55,762 nt of DNA from Cytobacillus oceanisediminis 2691 (GTDB lineage Bacteria > Bacillota > Bacilli > Bacillales > Cytobacillaceae): NCBI RefSeq assembly GCF_007678455.1, contig NZ_VEEP01000005.1:272727-328488 (forward strand). Reading direction: 5' to 3'. Both the position numbers and the translations under genes were made by a program. Of this stretch, positions 47,534 to 55,762 are shown piece after piece. How positions within the stretch are numbered: the first letter of the stretch is position 1; each line of letters starts with the position of its first letter. The notes beneath the pieces were generated by a model. The model was not told the DNA's origin and ran no database searches. It saw only the letters and a list, made by a program, of their open reading frames with translations.

Positions 47534-48379
47534 TTGAAAGTAGGATATCTTGGACCAGAAGCGACGTTTACAGATTATGCAGCCAGGCAGTTGTTTCATG
47601 AAGCGGAGCGGATTCCGTTCGTCAGCATACCAGAATGCATGGATGCGGCCACAGAAGGGGAGATTGACGCAGCGATTGTCCCATTGGAAAATTCAATCGA
47701 AGGTTCTGTTAACTTAACAGTCGATTACCTTGTCCATGAAACAGATCTCCAGATTGTTGGTGAAGCGGTGGTGCCAATCAGGCAGCATTTGCTGGTACAC
47801 CAGGACAATTTGGAAAACTGGAGAAATGCGGAGCTAATTTGCAGCCATCCGCACGCACTTGCACAGTGCCATAAGTTTTTACATAAAGAATTTAAAAAAG
47901 TACCGCACGAACATATGGCTTCAACAGCCGCAGCGGCCAAATTTGTCAAAGATCATCCGGAACGGAATATCGCGGCGATCGCAAACAGTCTTGCTGCACA
48001 AGAATATGAAGGACTGGCCATGGCTCAGCAAAATATCCATGATTATAGTTATAACCATACTGTCTTCGCAGTTCTCACAAAGCCGGAAAACAAGCTTCAA
48101 CTCGACAAGGGCGAAGATTTCAAGACCAGCTTGATGATCACCCTGCCTTCAGATCAGGCAGGAGCATTGCATCAGGTCCTGTCGGCATTTTCATGGAGGA
48201 AGCTCAATCTTTCCAAAATTGAATCCCGCCCGATGAAAACCGGTCTCGGAAAATATTTTTTCATTATTGATATCAATTTTAAAATGGATGACGTCTTGAT
48301 TCCAGGGGCCATAGCCGAACTGGAGGCACTGGGCTGCACCGTTAAAATGCTCGGAAGCTATTCCAGCCATAAAATATAA
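47534..48379 (+). CDS. pheA: Prephenate dehydratase
   Basis: PheA converts prephenate to phenylpyruvate in phenylalanine synthesis. The catalytic domain has PLENSIEGSVNLTVDYL and STAAAAKFV, and a C-terminal regulatory ACT domain has LHQVLSAFSWRKLNLSKIESRP. The start is TTG at 47534, giving MKVGYLGPEATF as in B. subtilis; GGGAGG is 7 nt upstream. The ATG at 47528 is only 1 nt from that site. The length is 281 residues. Confidence 0.95.
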   Translation: MKVGYLGPEATFTDYAARQLFHEAERIPFVSIPECMDAATEGEIDAAIVPLENSIEGSVNLTVDYLVHETDLQIVGEAVVPIRQHLLVHQDNLENWRNAELICSHPHALAQCHKFLHKEFKKVPHEHMASTAAAAKFVKDHPERNIAAIANSLAAQEYEGLAMAQQNIHDYSYNHTVFAVLTKPENKLQLDKGEDFKTSLMITLPSDQAGALHQVLSAFSWRKLNLSKIESRPMKTGLGKYFFIIDINFKMDDVLIPGAIAELEALGCTVKMLGSYSSHKI

Positions 48380-48412
48380 AAAGATCCATCAGCCACTGAT
48401 GGATCTTTTGCA
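48379..48412. terminator. Bidirectional terminator between pheA and niaR
   Basis: AAAAGATCCATCAG (48379-48392) pairs perfectly with CTGATGGATCTTTT (48396-48409) around a 3-nt loop. The two flanking genes converge on it. Confidence 0.92.
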
Positions 48413-48415
48413 TTT

Positions 48416-48958
48416 CTACTGTTCTAAATCAATAAGGAAATTTGCTTTTCTAAGCGTTTCTTCCGCTTCATCCAGTGCTTTTTCCGTCGGGGCTGAAATG
48501 CTGTGCAAGTGGATGCCGTCGGTCAATTCTGATAAATAGGAAGCATTGGTGGATTTTATTTTTTCCATGAACTGCTTCACTTCGTAACGGTTCGAGACCA
48601 TGATGGAAGCGGTCAGGTCGCCATACACAGGATGCTCGATTTTCACGTCTTTTACCGTTACACCATGATCGACAAGGAGCAAAAGTTCTTCTTCAGTCCT
48701 TTCAGGGCCGTGTGAGCAGGCAATGATCCGTTCCGCCTCTGTTGGCCGGGAGGCGTGCATGTATAAATAACCCTGGCTTGTAGCGATGATAGGTTCATTT
48801 TTGGCTTTTAGCAGGGTGATATCACCGACAATGACTTGTCTGCTTACGTTCGTAATGGCTGCCAGCTCGCCGCCGGTAATCGGCTCACGGCTTTCCTGCA
48901 GGCGCTTCAGGATGAATTCCCGGCGTTCATCCCCAAGGATTTTCGTAGGTTCCTTCAT
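48416..48958 (-). CDS. niaR: NiaR, nicotinate-responsive repressor of NAD synthesis
   Basis: NiaR (YrxA) binds nicotinic acid and represses NAD-biosynthesis genes such as nadBCA and nifS. The 180 residues have an N-terminal winged helix (REFILKRLQESREPITGGEL, NVSRQVIVGDI) and a C-terminal 3H domain with three conserved His regions (ACSHG, VDHGVTVKDVKIEHPVYG, IHLHSIS). I chose the ATG at 48958, with AAGGAGAG 7 nt upstream; the upstream ATG at 48985 adds nine residues. It is followed on the same strand by no other gene and lies 3' of nifS. Confidence 0.93.
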   Translation of the reverse strand: MKEPTKILGDERREFILKRLQESREPITGGELAAITNVSRQVIVGDITLLKAKNEPIIATSQGYLYMHASRPTEAERIIACSHGPERTEEELLLLVDHGVTVKDVKIEHPVYGDLTASIMVSNRYEVKQFMEKIKSTNASYLSELTDGIHLHSISAPTEKALDEAEETLRKANFLIDLEQ

Positions 48959-49015
48959 AACCGATCTCTCCTTCGACTTCTTCATTCGTGAATTTTACCA
49001 TAAATCAGCCTGAAG

Positions 49016-50155
49016 TTAAACGGCTGCGACCTTTCCAGAGATGACCGCCAGGAGTTTCCCAAGTTCGACCACATCATCGGCTGCAGTAGTCCGCCCGAAT
49101 GAAATCCTGAAAAATTCCTTTGCTTCTTTGCCATTGATGCCCATTGCCGTCATGGTTCTGGCAGGGCTTAATAGTCCTGTGTGACAGGCTGTCCCGGTTG
49201 AAATCGCGAATCCCCTACGGTCACATTCCAGCAGGACAAATTGCCCCTCCACGCCTTTTATGGCCATTCCCACGATTCCTGGCAGCTGATCGTCCCCTTC
49301 TACGCCAAATAACTTATATGGGCTTTTTGATCCTGTAAGAAGATCAACAAGAATAGTCCTTAACTCTTTAAGTCGATCATTCTCTGTTTTGATCAGTGAG
49401 TGCGCTTTATGGGCAGCAGCGGTCATGGCGGCTATTCCCGGGACATTGACAGTGCCGGGCCTGAAGCCTTTTTCATGCACGGTACCATCAATATATGGCT
49501 TCCAGGCAAGCTTCGGATTGACATAGGCGACTCCAGTTCCTTTTGGTCCGTAAAACTTGTGGCCCGAAATAGACAGGGCATCCACCGAACGTGCAAGAGA
49601 GTCCATTGGTATCTTTCCAAAGGTTTGCACGCAATCTGTGTGGATCAGGATTCCATTGGTCCTGCAGTATTCAGCGATGTTTTTGACCGGCTGGAGGGTT
49701 CCGATTTCCGGGTTGCCATGCTGAATGGAAACGAGCACTGTTTCAGGCCGAACAGCTTTGATAAAGGTGTCAATCTTAATTCTTCCGTCCTCGTCCAATG
49801 GCAGGAATGTGATTTCCCAGCCTTCTCCCTCCAGCTTTTTCATCAAATTATAAACCGAGGAATGTTCAGCAGCACCGGTAATAATGTGGCGGCCGTTTTT
49901 TCTTTTTGCAGAGAGAAGCGCCATAATCCCAAGAAAATTCCCTTCAGACCCTCCGCTTGTAAAATAAATCCCTGCTTCTTCGACATCAAGCAACCTGGCA
50001 AATTCCTGTCTGCAGCTCTCAAGGAGATTAGCCGCTGCAGAGCCCGCTTCGTGAAGACTCTGGCTGTTTCCAAAGTACTCTGCCGATGCTTTGATAAAAA
50101 TATCTGCAGCATCCCGGTCAAGCGGGCATGTAGCAGCATAATCGAAATATTTCAT
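49016..50155 (-). CDS. nifS: NifS/IscS-type cysteine desulfurase
   Basis: This PLP enzyme supplies sulfur for the [4Fe-4S] cluster of NadA in B. subtilis, where it is encoded next to nadBCA. The 379 residues have the PLP lysine Lys200 (SISGHKFYGPKGTG), the pair GGSEGN and TDCVQTFGK, and the catalytic Cys324 in STGTACHTG. The start is ATG 50155 (MKYFDYAATC), with GGAGG 8 nt upstream. A frame extending to 50323 adds 56 residues derived from the 52-bp repeats and is not real. Confidence 0.95.
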   Translation of the reverse strand: MKYFDYAATCPLDRDAADIFIKASAEYFGNSQSLHEAGSAAANLLESCRQEFARLLDVEEAGIYFTSGGSEGNFLGIMALLSAKRKNGRHIITGAAEHSSVYNLMKKLEGEGWEITFLPLDEDGRIKIDTFIKAVRPETVLVSIQHGNPEIGTLQPVKNIAEYCRTNGILIHTDCVQTFGKIPMDSLARSVDALSISGHKFYGPKGTGVAYVNPKLAWKPYIDGTVHEKGFRPGTVNVPGIAAMTAAAHKAHSLIKTENDRLKELRTILVDLLTGSKSPYKLFGVEGDDQLPGIVGMAIKGVEGQFVLLECDRRGFAISTGTACHTGLLSPARTMTAMGINGKEAKEFFRISFGRTTAADDVVELGKLLAVISGKVAAV

Positions 50156-50216
50156 AGGTTCGCTCCTCCGATTTGTTTTAATGATCATTCCCAGGGTCTG
50201 TTTCCAGGAAAGTGAA

Positions 50217-50582
50217 ACATGTGCCCCCAAAAAAAAATCCCCGGCATTTCGGTCACAAAAAGCCGGAACATGTGCCCGAAAAGGAAAAATCCCCGGCATT
50301 TCGGTAACAAGAAGCCGGAACATGTGCCCGAAAAAGAGAAATCCCCGGCATTATGGTCACAAGAAGCTGGAACATGTGCCCGAAAAAGAAAAATACCAGG
50401 CATTTCGGTCACAAGAAGCCGGAACATGTGCCCGAAAAAGAGAAATCCCCGGCATTATGGTCACAAGAAGCTGGAACATGTGCCCGAAAAAGAAAAATCC
50501 TCGGCATTACGGTCACAAGAAGCTGGAACATGTGCCCGAAAAAGCGGTATCCTCAGCTATACGGTCACAAGCTGATAACACG
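50217..50582. repeat. Seven 52-bp tandem repeats between nifS and nadB
   Basis: Units start at 50217 (51 bp), 50268, 50320, 50372, 50424, 50476 and 50528, all 52 bp after the first. Each reads ACATGTGCCCGAAAAAG, then AAATCCCCGGCATT, then GGTCACAAGAAGC and GGA. Long open frames cross the array on both strands with a 52-residue cycle, as expected from a 52-bp period read in three frames, so it is not a gene. It aligns without gaps with the array at 40.06 kb at GCCCGAAAAA and GGTC-CA. It fills most of the 550-bp nifS-nadB gap. Confidence 0.95.
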
Positions 50583-50665
50583 TGAACTGCTTTGCCCCTT
50601 TTGCTTTCCTGTATTAGTTTCAAAGAATAAAAGTTCTTGTCAATAGTGTAAAACTGTGTAAATAT

Positions 50666-50681
50666 AGATGTCAAGACACCT
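50666..50681 (+). promoter_or_regulatory. Probable NiaR operator upstream of nadB
   Basis: AGATGTCAAGACACCT is a 16-bp near-perfect palindrome (one mismatch) 25 bp before the nadB start and just before GGAGG. Its TGTC-AA-GACA core agrees with the NiaR-type box I recall for Bacillaceae nad genes. TTGTCA at 50637-50642 may be the -35. No similar box is visible in the 60 bp directly upstream of nifS. Confidence 0.65.
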
Positions 50682-50705
50682 GTTAATCCAGGAGGCTATC
50701 AATCT

Positions 50706-52289
50706 ATGAAACAATATGATGTGATTATTATTGGCAGCGGCATTGCCGCACTGCAATTGGCCAATAAGTTAACGAAGGATTTAAATGTGATGATTCTCAC
50801 AAAAGAAAATCTGACAAAAGGAAATTCCTATCTTGCACAAGGCGGGGTGGCCGCAGCCGTTGCTCCGGGGGACGATCCTTACTTACATTATCTCGACACA
50901 ATGGAAGCGGGAGCGCACCACAATAATGCCAAAGCTGTATTGGAAATGACGAAAAAGGCTCCTGAGCTGATCAATGGTTTATGGCAGTCAGGTTGCCGTT
51001 TTGATGAAGATGAAAATGGTAATCTGCTTTTGGGAATGGAAGGAGCACACAGTGAAAAGAGGATTGTCCACAGCGGGGGTGACGAGACAGGCAGGCATAT
51101 GGTCGAGTTTCTGATTTCTGATCTGGCCTCCAATATAACCGTTGAACAATCGACTTTTGTTTATGACCTTATTTTAAATCAGGAAAAATCAAGATGTATC
51201 GGGGTGAAGGCGAAGCTGCCAGATGGATCAAATGAGATTTACCTTGCTCCACATGTGGTGCTGGCAACGGGCGGTTGTGGCCAGATTTTCTCTTTTACTT
51301 CCAATGCAGAAACGGCAAGCGGTGATGGAATTGCCCTTGCCTATAGAGCAGGGGTTGAATTGGCGGATATGGAGTTTGTCCAGTTCCACCCGACACTGTT
51401 ATATGTGGATGGAAAGACGAGGGGGCTTATTTCGGAAGCAGTCAGGGGCGAAGGTGCGCTGCTGGTCACTGAAGATGGCAAACAAATCATGGCAGGCATT
51501 CATCCTTTAAAGGACCTGGCACCGAGGCATATTGTTTCGCAAACAATCTATGATTATTCTCGAAGAGGAATTCAAATTTATTTGGATATATCCTACATTG
51601 AGGATTTCAGCTCGAGGTTTCCAACGATCAGCAAGCTATGCACTCAGCATGGGATAGACATGGAAAAAGGTCTGATTCCTGTCGTTCCCGGCAGTCATTT
51701 TATCATGGGAGGAATTAAGACAGATTTGCAGGGACGAACAAGCATCCCAGGATTGTATGCAATCGGTGAGGCAGCGTGTACCGGCATCCACGGGGCGAAT
51801 AGACTGGCAAGCAATTCTCTATTGGAAGGAATGTTTGTCGGCGGCAATCTCGCTGATTGGATCAACAGCCAACGGGCTGACAAGGAGACTGGCAACAATC
51901 TGCCTGTTCATGTAAAAACCTTTTTCGTTGGTAAACTGCCGGTTCCTGACATGCTAAAACAAACCATGATGGACAGAGCCGGGATTGTAAGGACTAAGGA
52001 ACAGCTCACCCTTCAGGCTGAATGGCTTGCTCAATTTAATCACGATAAGTGGCTGGACGCTGACCTGGACCACTTATCGCCAGCACAATTAACCAGCCTG
52101 TTTATGTATATTACCGCCACCTTGGTCACCCAGTCTGCATTGGAGCGGACAGAGAGCAGGGGCGGTCATTATCGTGAAGATTTTCCATATGAAGATAATG
52201 CCAATTGGATGAAAAAACAAATCATCCATCAGCGAAAAAACCGAAAGGATGGTAAGCATGAATTCAATCAAACTGCGCTTGCTACTTGA
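50706..52289 (+). CDS. nadB: L-aspartate oxidase
   Basis: NadB oxidises L-aspartate to iminoaspartate, the first step of de novo NAD synthesis. The 527 residues have the FAD Rossmann motif GSGIAA at 10-15, the family block YLAQGGVAAAVAPGDDP, the substrate-loop GGDETGRH, and ASNSLLEGMFVG near 385. GGAGG precedes the ATG. nadC starts before its stop codon. Confidence 0.96.
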   Translation: MKQYDVIIIGSGIAALQLANKLTKDLNVMILTKENLTKGNSYLAQGGVAAAVAPGDDPYLHYLDTMEAGAHHNNAKAVLEMTKKAPELINGLWQSGCRFDEDENGNLLLGMEGAHSEKRIVHSGGDETGRHMVEFLISDLASNITVEQSTFVYDLILNQEKSRCIGVKAKLPDGSNEIYLAPHVVLATGGCGQIFSFTSNAETASGDGIALAYRAGVELADMEFVQFHPTLLYVDGKTRGLISEAVRGEGALLVTEDGKQIMAGIHPLKDLAPRHIVSQTIYDYSRRGIQIYLDISYIEDFSSRFPTISKLCTQHGIDMEKGLIPVVPGSHFIMGGIKTDLQGRTSIPGLYAIGEAACTGIHGANRLASNSLLEGMFVGGNLADWINSQRADKETGNNLPVHVKTFFVGKLPVPDMLKQTMMDRAGIVRTKEQLTLQAEWLAQFNHDKWLDADLDHLSPAQLTSLFMYITATLVTQSALERTESRGGHYREDFPYEDNANWMKKQIIHQRKNRKDGKHEFNQTALAT

Positions 52290-53139
52290 ACAATTTTTCA
52301 TTGAAGATATCGGCGAGCGTGACGTCACCAGTGAATTGATTTTCGGAAATGAAAGTAAGGGAATCCTGGTGTTCATTGCGAAGGATGAAGGGGTTTTCTG
52401 CGGAGAGCAGATTATCGATCTTGGTTTCAGGCTGATGGATGAGAACAGCCAGGTTACCATGAAGGTAAAGGATGGCGAAAAGGTTGGCAAAGGTCAGGAA
52501 CTGGCGTTGATTACCGGCAAGGTTTCCGCACTATTAAAAGCGGAAAGAGTCGTTTTGAACCTCGTGCAGCGAATGAGCGGAATAGCCACAAAAACAAACG
52601 AAGCTGTAAAAGCATTGGACAGCACGAAGACAAGGATTTGTGATACACGAAAAACAACCCCCGGCCTGCGGATGCTTGAAAAATATGCAGTTCGATGCGG
52701 TGGCGGGTTCAATCATCGTTACGGCTTGTATGACGCGGTTATGATCAAGGACAACCATATCTCTTTTGCGGGCTCGATCAGCAAGGCAGTGGAAGCAGTC
52801 AGGTCAAACCTTGGACATATGGTGAAAGTAGAGGTGGAAATCGAAACAAAGGAGCAGCTGCTTGAAGCGATTGAAGCGAAAGCAGATTGCATCATGTTCG
52901 ATAACCGCACGCCGGAACAAATTGAAGAATGGATTGGCTATGTACCGGAAGGAATAGCAACCGAGGCCTCCGGCGGCATCACGCTCGATACACTGCATAG
53001 CTACAGGAGTTGCGGAGTTGATTATATATCACTGGGATTCCTCACGCACTCTGTAAAATCATTGGATATTAGCGCAAAGGTCATGGCTGAAACGAAAGGG
53101 GATGTACAATATGAATATATTGGAGGCGCTCGAAGCTAA
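52258..53139 (+). CDS. nadC: Nicotinate-nucleotide diphosphorylase (quinolinate phosphoribosyltransferase)
   Basis: NadC converts quinolinate to nicotinate mononucleotide. The 293 residues contain the conserved [39 protein letters not shown] and [11 protein letters not shown] blocks. The start ATG at 52258 has AAAGGATGG upstream; the ATG at 52249 lies inside that site. It overlaps nadB by 32 bases and nadA by 29, so the three genes are coupled. Confidence 0.95.
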   Translation: MNSIKLRLLLEQFFIEDIGERDVTSELIFGNESKGILVFIAKDEGVFCGEQIIDLGFRLMDENSQVTMKVKDGEKVGKGQELALITGKVSALLKAERVVLNLVQRMSGIATKTNEAVKALDSTKTRICDTRKTTPGLRMLEKYAVRCGGGFNHRYGLYDAVMIKDNHISFAGSISKAVEAVRSNLGHMVKVEVEIETKEQLLEAIEAKADCIMFDNRTPEQIEEWIGYVPEGIATEASGGITLDTLHSYRSCGVDYISLGFLTHSVKSLDISAKVMAETKGDVQYEYIGGARS

Positions 53140-54217
53140 ATCAAAAATGCTCCCTGAGAAATACCGGAACATGTCGGTTCAGGAGCTTGAGGGCATGATT
53201 AAGGACATTAAGGGGAAAATGGGCAAAAAGCTGTTCATACCTGGTCATCATTATCAAAAAGATGAAGTCATCAAATTTGCCGATGCGACAGGCGATTCAC
53301 TGAAACTTGCCCAGCTGTCTGCCGATAACAGGGAAGCGGAGCATATTGTTTTTTGCGGAGTTCATTTCATGGCCGAGACGGCTGACATTTTAACCACTGA
53401 AAATCAGAAGGTCTACCTGCCGGATATGAGAGCCGGATGTTCAATGGCAGATATGGCTGATATTTACCAGACAGAACGCGCCTGGGATTACCTGCAGGTG
53501 CTGTTTGGAGATACGATTTTGCCATTGACCTATGTCAATTCTACTGCAGCAATTAAATCATTTGTCGGCGCTAATGGCGGAGCTACCGTTACATCCTCAA
53601 ACGCCGAGAAGATGGTTCGCTGGGCTTTTTCAAAAAAAGAGCGTCTGCTTTTCCTTCCAGATCAGCACTTGGGCCGGAATACGGCTTTTAACATTGGAAT
53701 TGGGCTTGATGAAATGGCCGTTTACAATCCGATTGAAAATATTCTTGAGTATGATGGCCCTCTTGAAAAGGTAAAAGTGATTCTTTGGAAAGGACATTGT
53801 TCGGTACATGAAAATTTCACGGTGGAAAATATCGCGGATGTTCGGGCAACATATCCTGATATGAAAGTCATTGTCCATCCAGAATGCCGTCATGAGGTAG
53901 TGGCATTGTCAGACATGGCAGGATCAACGAATTATATTATTGAGGCAATTGAAGCGTCGCTTGCAGGCTCATCGTGGGCGATTGGTACCGAAATGAATCT
54001 GGTAAACCGGCTGATTTCCCAGCATCCAGATAAAAAAATCATTTCATTGAATCCTCATATGTGTCCGTGCTTGACGATGAACAGGATTGACCTCCAGCAC
54101 CTTGCCTGGAGTCTGGAATCGGCTATCCAGGGTCAGGAAATCAACCTCATAAAAGTCGATGAAGAAACAGCATTCAACGCAAAGCTTGCCCTGAATCGCA
54201 TGCTTGTGCAATCATAA
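53111..54217 (+). CDS. nadA: Quinolinate synthase, [4Fe-4S] enzyme
   Basis: NadA condenses iminoaspartate with dihydroxyacetone phosphate to quinolinate using a [4Fe-4S] cluster. The 368 residues equal B. subtilis NadA. Cluster-type cysteines are in [22 protein letters not shown] and HMCPCLTMN. The start ATG at 53111 follows AAAGGGG; the ATG at 53102 is too close to it. It overlaps the end of nadC. The nearby nifS product would build its cluster. A terminator follows. Confidence 0.96.
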   Translation: MNILEALEAKSKMLPEKYRNMSVQELEGMIKDIKGKMGKKLFIPGHHYQKDEVIKFADATGDSLKLAQLSADNREAEHIVFCGVHFMAETADILTTENQKVYLPDMRAGCSMADMADIYQTERAWDYLQVLFGDTILPLTYVNSTAAIKSFVGANGGATVTSSNAEKMVRWAFSKKERLLFLPDQHLGRNTAFNIGIGLDEMAVYNPIENILEYDGPLEKVKVILWKGHCSVHENFTVENIADVRATYPDMKVIVHPECRHEVVALSDMAGSTNYIIEAIEASLAGSSWAIGTEMNLVNRLISQHPDKKIISLNPHMCPCLTMNRIDLQHLAWSLESAIQGQEINLIKVDEETAFNAKLALNRMLVQS

Positions 54218-54223
54218 TTGAAG

Positions 54224-54252
54224 TCCTTCCCATATCGGGAAGGATTTTTTTT
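54224..54252 (+). terminator. Terminator after nadA
   Basis: TCCTTCCC (54224-54231) pairs perfectly with GGGAAGGA (54237-54244) around 5 nt, followed by eight T residues. Confidence 0.92.
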
Positions 54253-54281
54253 ATGGGAAAAGCTTAATCTTACGGCGAAAA

Positions 54282-54310
54282 ACATATTTATTTACATAGA
54301 AGCATAAGTT
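54282..54310 (+). promoter_or_regulatory. Candidate SigE promoter of safA
   Basis: ACATATT (54282-54288), a 14-bp spacer and CATAAGTT (54303-54310) partly fit SigE KMATATT-N14-CATACANT; the -35 has one mismatch, the -10 two or three. A second -10-like CATAGAAT lies at 54345-54352 without a good -35. SafA is SigE-dependent in B. subtilis. Confidence 0.45.
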
Positions 54311-54383
54311 TTTTTGAAGATTGTTAGCAATTTGCCCACACCAACATAGAATATATGGACTTATGCCATAGGAGGGAATCAGA

Positions 54384-55762
54384 GTGAAAATCCATATCGT
54401 ACAGAAAGGGGATACTCTTTGGAAGATCGCCAAAAAGTACGGCGTGAACTTTGAAGAGCTGAAACAGATGAACGCCCAGCTCAGCAACCCTGATATGATT
54501 ATGCCCGGTATGAAAATAAAAGTTCCAACTGGTGGAGGCACAATAAAGAAAGAAGCTCCCATCGCAGGTGGAACGCCTCAAGCAAAAATCAATATGGGTG
54601 GCAAAAAGGAAATGCCGATTGCCAAAGAGAAACCAATGCCAATTCCAGAAGTAAAGAAAGAAGCACCAAAAGAGGCTCCTGTTAAGGAACAGCCGAAGGT
54701 GGAAATGCCTAAACCTGCTCCAAAGGAAGAGCCAGTTAAACCATATAAACCTAAAATGCCTGTACAAATCAAGCCGGAAATTGATATTAACAATTACTAT
54801 ATGATGAATATGGCTAATATGCAGCTCCCGCCACAGCCAAAACCACAGCCAAAACCACAGCCAAAGCCACTGCCAAAAGCCCAGCCAAAAGCGGAGCCGC
54901 AGCTCCCGCCAAAACCAACTAACATTTTCCCGGAAGTTAAACCAGAGGCTAAGCAAATCAAACCACAGGTAAAATCGGAACTTAAGCCCCTGCCTCCAAA
55001 AGCAGAGGTAAAGCCAAATGTAAAATCAGAAATTAAACCAGATATAAAAATTGAAAAGAATGCTTACATGGATGAATCACCATCAATGATGCCATTCGTT
55101 CAAGGAGGTTACCAGCAGCCTATGATCCCATACCCATATAATTGTTATCCAGGTGCACCTTCAATGTCAGGTCCTGCTTATGGTTATCCAGGAACCCAAC
55201 AAATGCCATACCCTCAGGTGCAGGGAATTTCCCAGTATCCAGATATGATGCCTAACATGGCATTGCCGGCAGAGGACATGGAATCCTCATCTTTCGCAAA
55301 TATGCAGAGCCCGGTAATGGGTGAAAACATGCCACATTATGCTCCACCGCAGATGACTGGACCGACTTTTTATGGGGTGCCTATTTCACCTGTTATGCCT
55401 GGCCCAGGCTACATCCCTCAGCCGCAACAAATGCCATATATGCCGCAGGTCGGCGGAATGATGGATAATCAGCCAATGCCACAAGTAGGCGGCATGATGG
55501 AGGATGAATCATCTGAAATGCCAATGATGCCTCAGATGCCGCAAGTCGGCGGGATGATGCAGGGTCAGATGCCGATGATGCCGCAGGTCGGTGGAATGAT
55601 GGAAAACCAAATGCCGCAGGTCGGCGGGATGATGCAGGGTCAGATGCCGATGATGCCGCAGGTCGGTGGAATGATGGAAAACCAAATGCCGCAAGTCGGC
55701 GGGATGATGCAGGGTCAGATGCCGATGATGCCGCAGGTCGGTGGAATGATGGAAAACCAAAT
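54384..55762 (+). CDS. safA: SafA, spore morphogenetic LysM protein (5' part)
   Basis: SafA is a coat morphogenetic protein that works with SpoVID to build the inner coat. The N-terminal LysM domain (MKIHIVQKGDTLWKIAKKYG, about 1-48) binds peptidoglycan. A Lys/Pro/Glu-rich linker follows, including the PKPQPKPQPKPLPK stretch, then a Met/Gln/Pro/Gly-rich region. From 55536 the protein enters identical 25-residue repeats. The start is GTG at 54384, 7 nt after GGAGGG. No stop occurs before the window end, so the C-terminus is missing. In B. subtilis safA also follows nadA. Confidence 0.93.
   Translation, partial: MKIHIVQKGDTLWKIAKKYGVNFEELKQMNAQLSNPDMIMPGMKIKVPTGGGTIKKEAPIAGGTPQAKINMGGKKEMPIAKEKPMPIPEVKKEAPKEAPVKEQPKVEMPKPAPKEEPVKPYKPKMPVQIKPEIDINNYYMMNMANMQLPPQPKPQPKPQPKPLPKAQPKAEPQLPPKPTNIFPEVKPEAKQIKPQVKSELKPLPPKAEVKPNVKSEIKPDIKIEKNAYMDESPSMMPFVQGGYQQPMIPYPYNCYPGAPSMSGPAYGYPGTQQMPYPQVQGISQYPDMMPNMALPAEDMESSSFANMQSPVMGENMPHYAPPQMTGPTFYGVPISPVMPGPGYIPQPQQMPYMPQVGGMMDNQPMPQVGGMMEDESSEMPMMPQMPQVGGMMQGQMPMMPQVGGMMENQMPQVGGMMQGQMPMMPQVGGMMENQMPQVGGMMQGQMPMMPQVGGMMENQ
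55536..55760 (+). repeat. 75-bp tandem repeat inside safA
   Basis: Three complete 75-bp units at 55536, 55611 and 55686, with a fourth beginning at 55761, encode MPQVGGMMQGQMPMMPQVGG-type 25-residue repeats. The units differ only at one synonymous base (GCA/GCG context), so they are very recent copies. 75 is a multiple of three, so the frame is kept. The array is cut by the window end. Confidence 0.95.

Noticed and set aside
50181-50646. Overlapping 80-134-codon frames with CARK/NMCPKK-type repeats, and a 56-residue N-terminal extension of nifS
   Set aside because: Same frame-rotation artefact. The real nifS start at 50155 has a GGAGG and matches the family N-terminus.
54324-54956. 210-codon Trp/Phe-rich frame antisense to safA
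   Set aside because: Composition is the mirror of the Pro/Lys-rich safA linker; no start signal and no family.
55509-55760. His-rich repeat frame on the minus strand
   Set aside because: Antisense of the safA repeats; it stays open only because the unit length is a multiple of three.

Overview
The window is a chromosomal segment of a Bacillaceae endospore former, a fairly close relative of Bacillus subtilis but not that species. Gene order follows the B. subtilis block lonB-lonA-ysxC-hemAXCDBL-spoVID-ysxE-valS-folC-(comC)-spoIIB-maf-radC-mreBCD-minCD-spoIVFAB-rplU-ysxB-rpmA-spo0B-obg-pheB-pheA-niaR/nifS/nadBCA-safA. Ribosome binding sites are strong and GGAGG-like. Nine genes appear to start at TTG. 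Sporulation genes are spread through the window. No rRNA, tRNA, insertion sequence or CRISPR array was found.

Layout. 1-5200: the forespore protease LonB behind a good SigF-type promoter, LonA, and the ribosome-assembly GTPase YsxC. 5.2-5.7 kb: a minus-strand membrane protein with a LiaI/LiaF-like region. 5.9-12.2 kb: the heme operon hemAXCDBL. 12.5-15.1 kb: spore coat genes spoVID and ysxE and a small convergent membrane protein. 15.2-19.6 kb: a Val-type T-box leader, valS and folC. 19.7-32.7 kb: a diguanylate cyclase gene and a complete type IV pilus locus. It holds three minor pilins on the minus strand, then a VanW/G5 protein, PilB, PilT, PilC, a major pilin, the prepilin peptidase, PilM, PilN and PilO. 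This locus sits where B. subtilis has only comC. 32.8-43.8 kb: spoIIB, maf, radC, mreBCD, minCD, spoIVFAB and an RNase E/G gene that B. subtilis 168 lacks. 43.8-48.4 kb: the L21 leader, rplU, the L27-processing protease, rpmA, spo0B, obgE, pheB and pheA. 48.4-54.2 kb: the NAD module (niaR, a nifS-type desulfurase, nadB, nadC, nadA). 54.4 kb to the end: the 5' part of safA, which runs off the window inside a 75-bp tandem repeat.

The genes form several working groups. They cover heme synthesis with its HemX regulator, cell elongation and division-site selection (MreBCD, MinCD), and the SpoIVFA/SpoIVFB pro-SigmaK checkpoint. They also cover the Prp-L27 protease-substrate pair, NAD synthesis with its repressor and Fe-S supply, and a pilus machine with both extension (PilB) and retraction (PilT) ATPases.

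The least explained signal is in the intergenic DNA. Two arrays, at 40061-40424 and 50217-50582, each hold seven direct repeats with a 52-bp period. They differ in sequence but align in register with a shared scaffold. The start of the window carries part of a third element with the same period. A fourth array at 12271-12381 has a 20-21-bp period. These periods are close to five and two turns of B-DNA. The 52-bp period is not a multiple of three, so the long open frames across the arrays rotate through all three frames and are almost certainly not genes. The second array lies between nifS and nadB, which in B. subtilis share a divergent control region.
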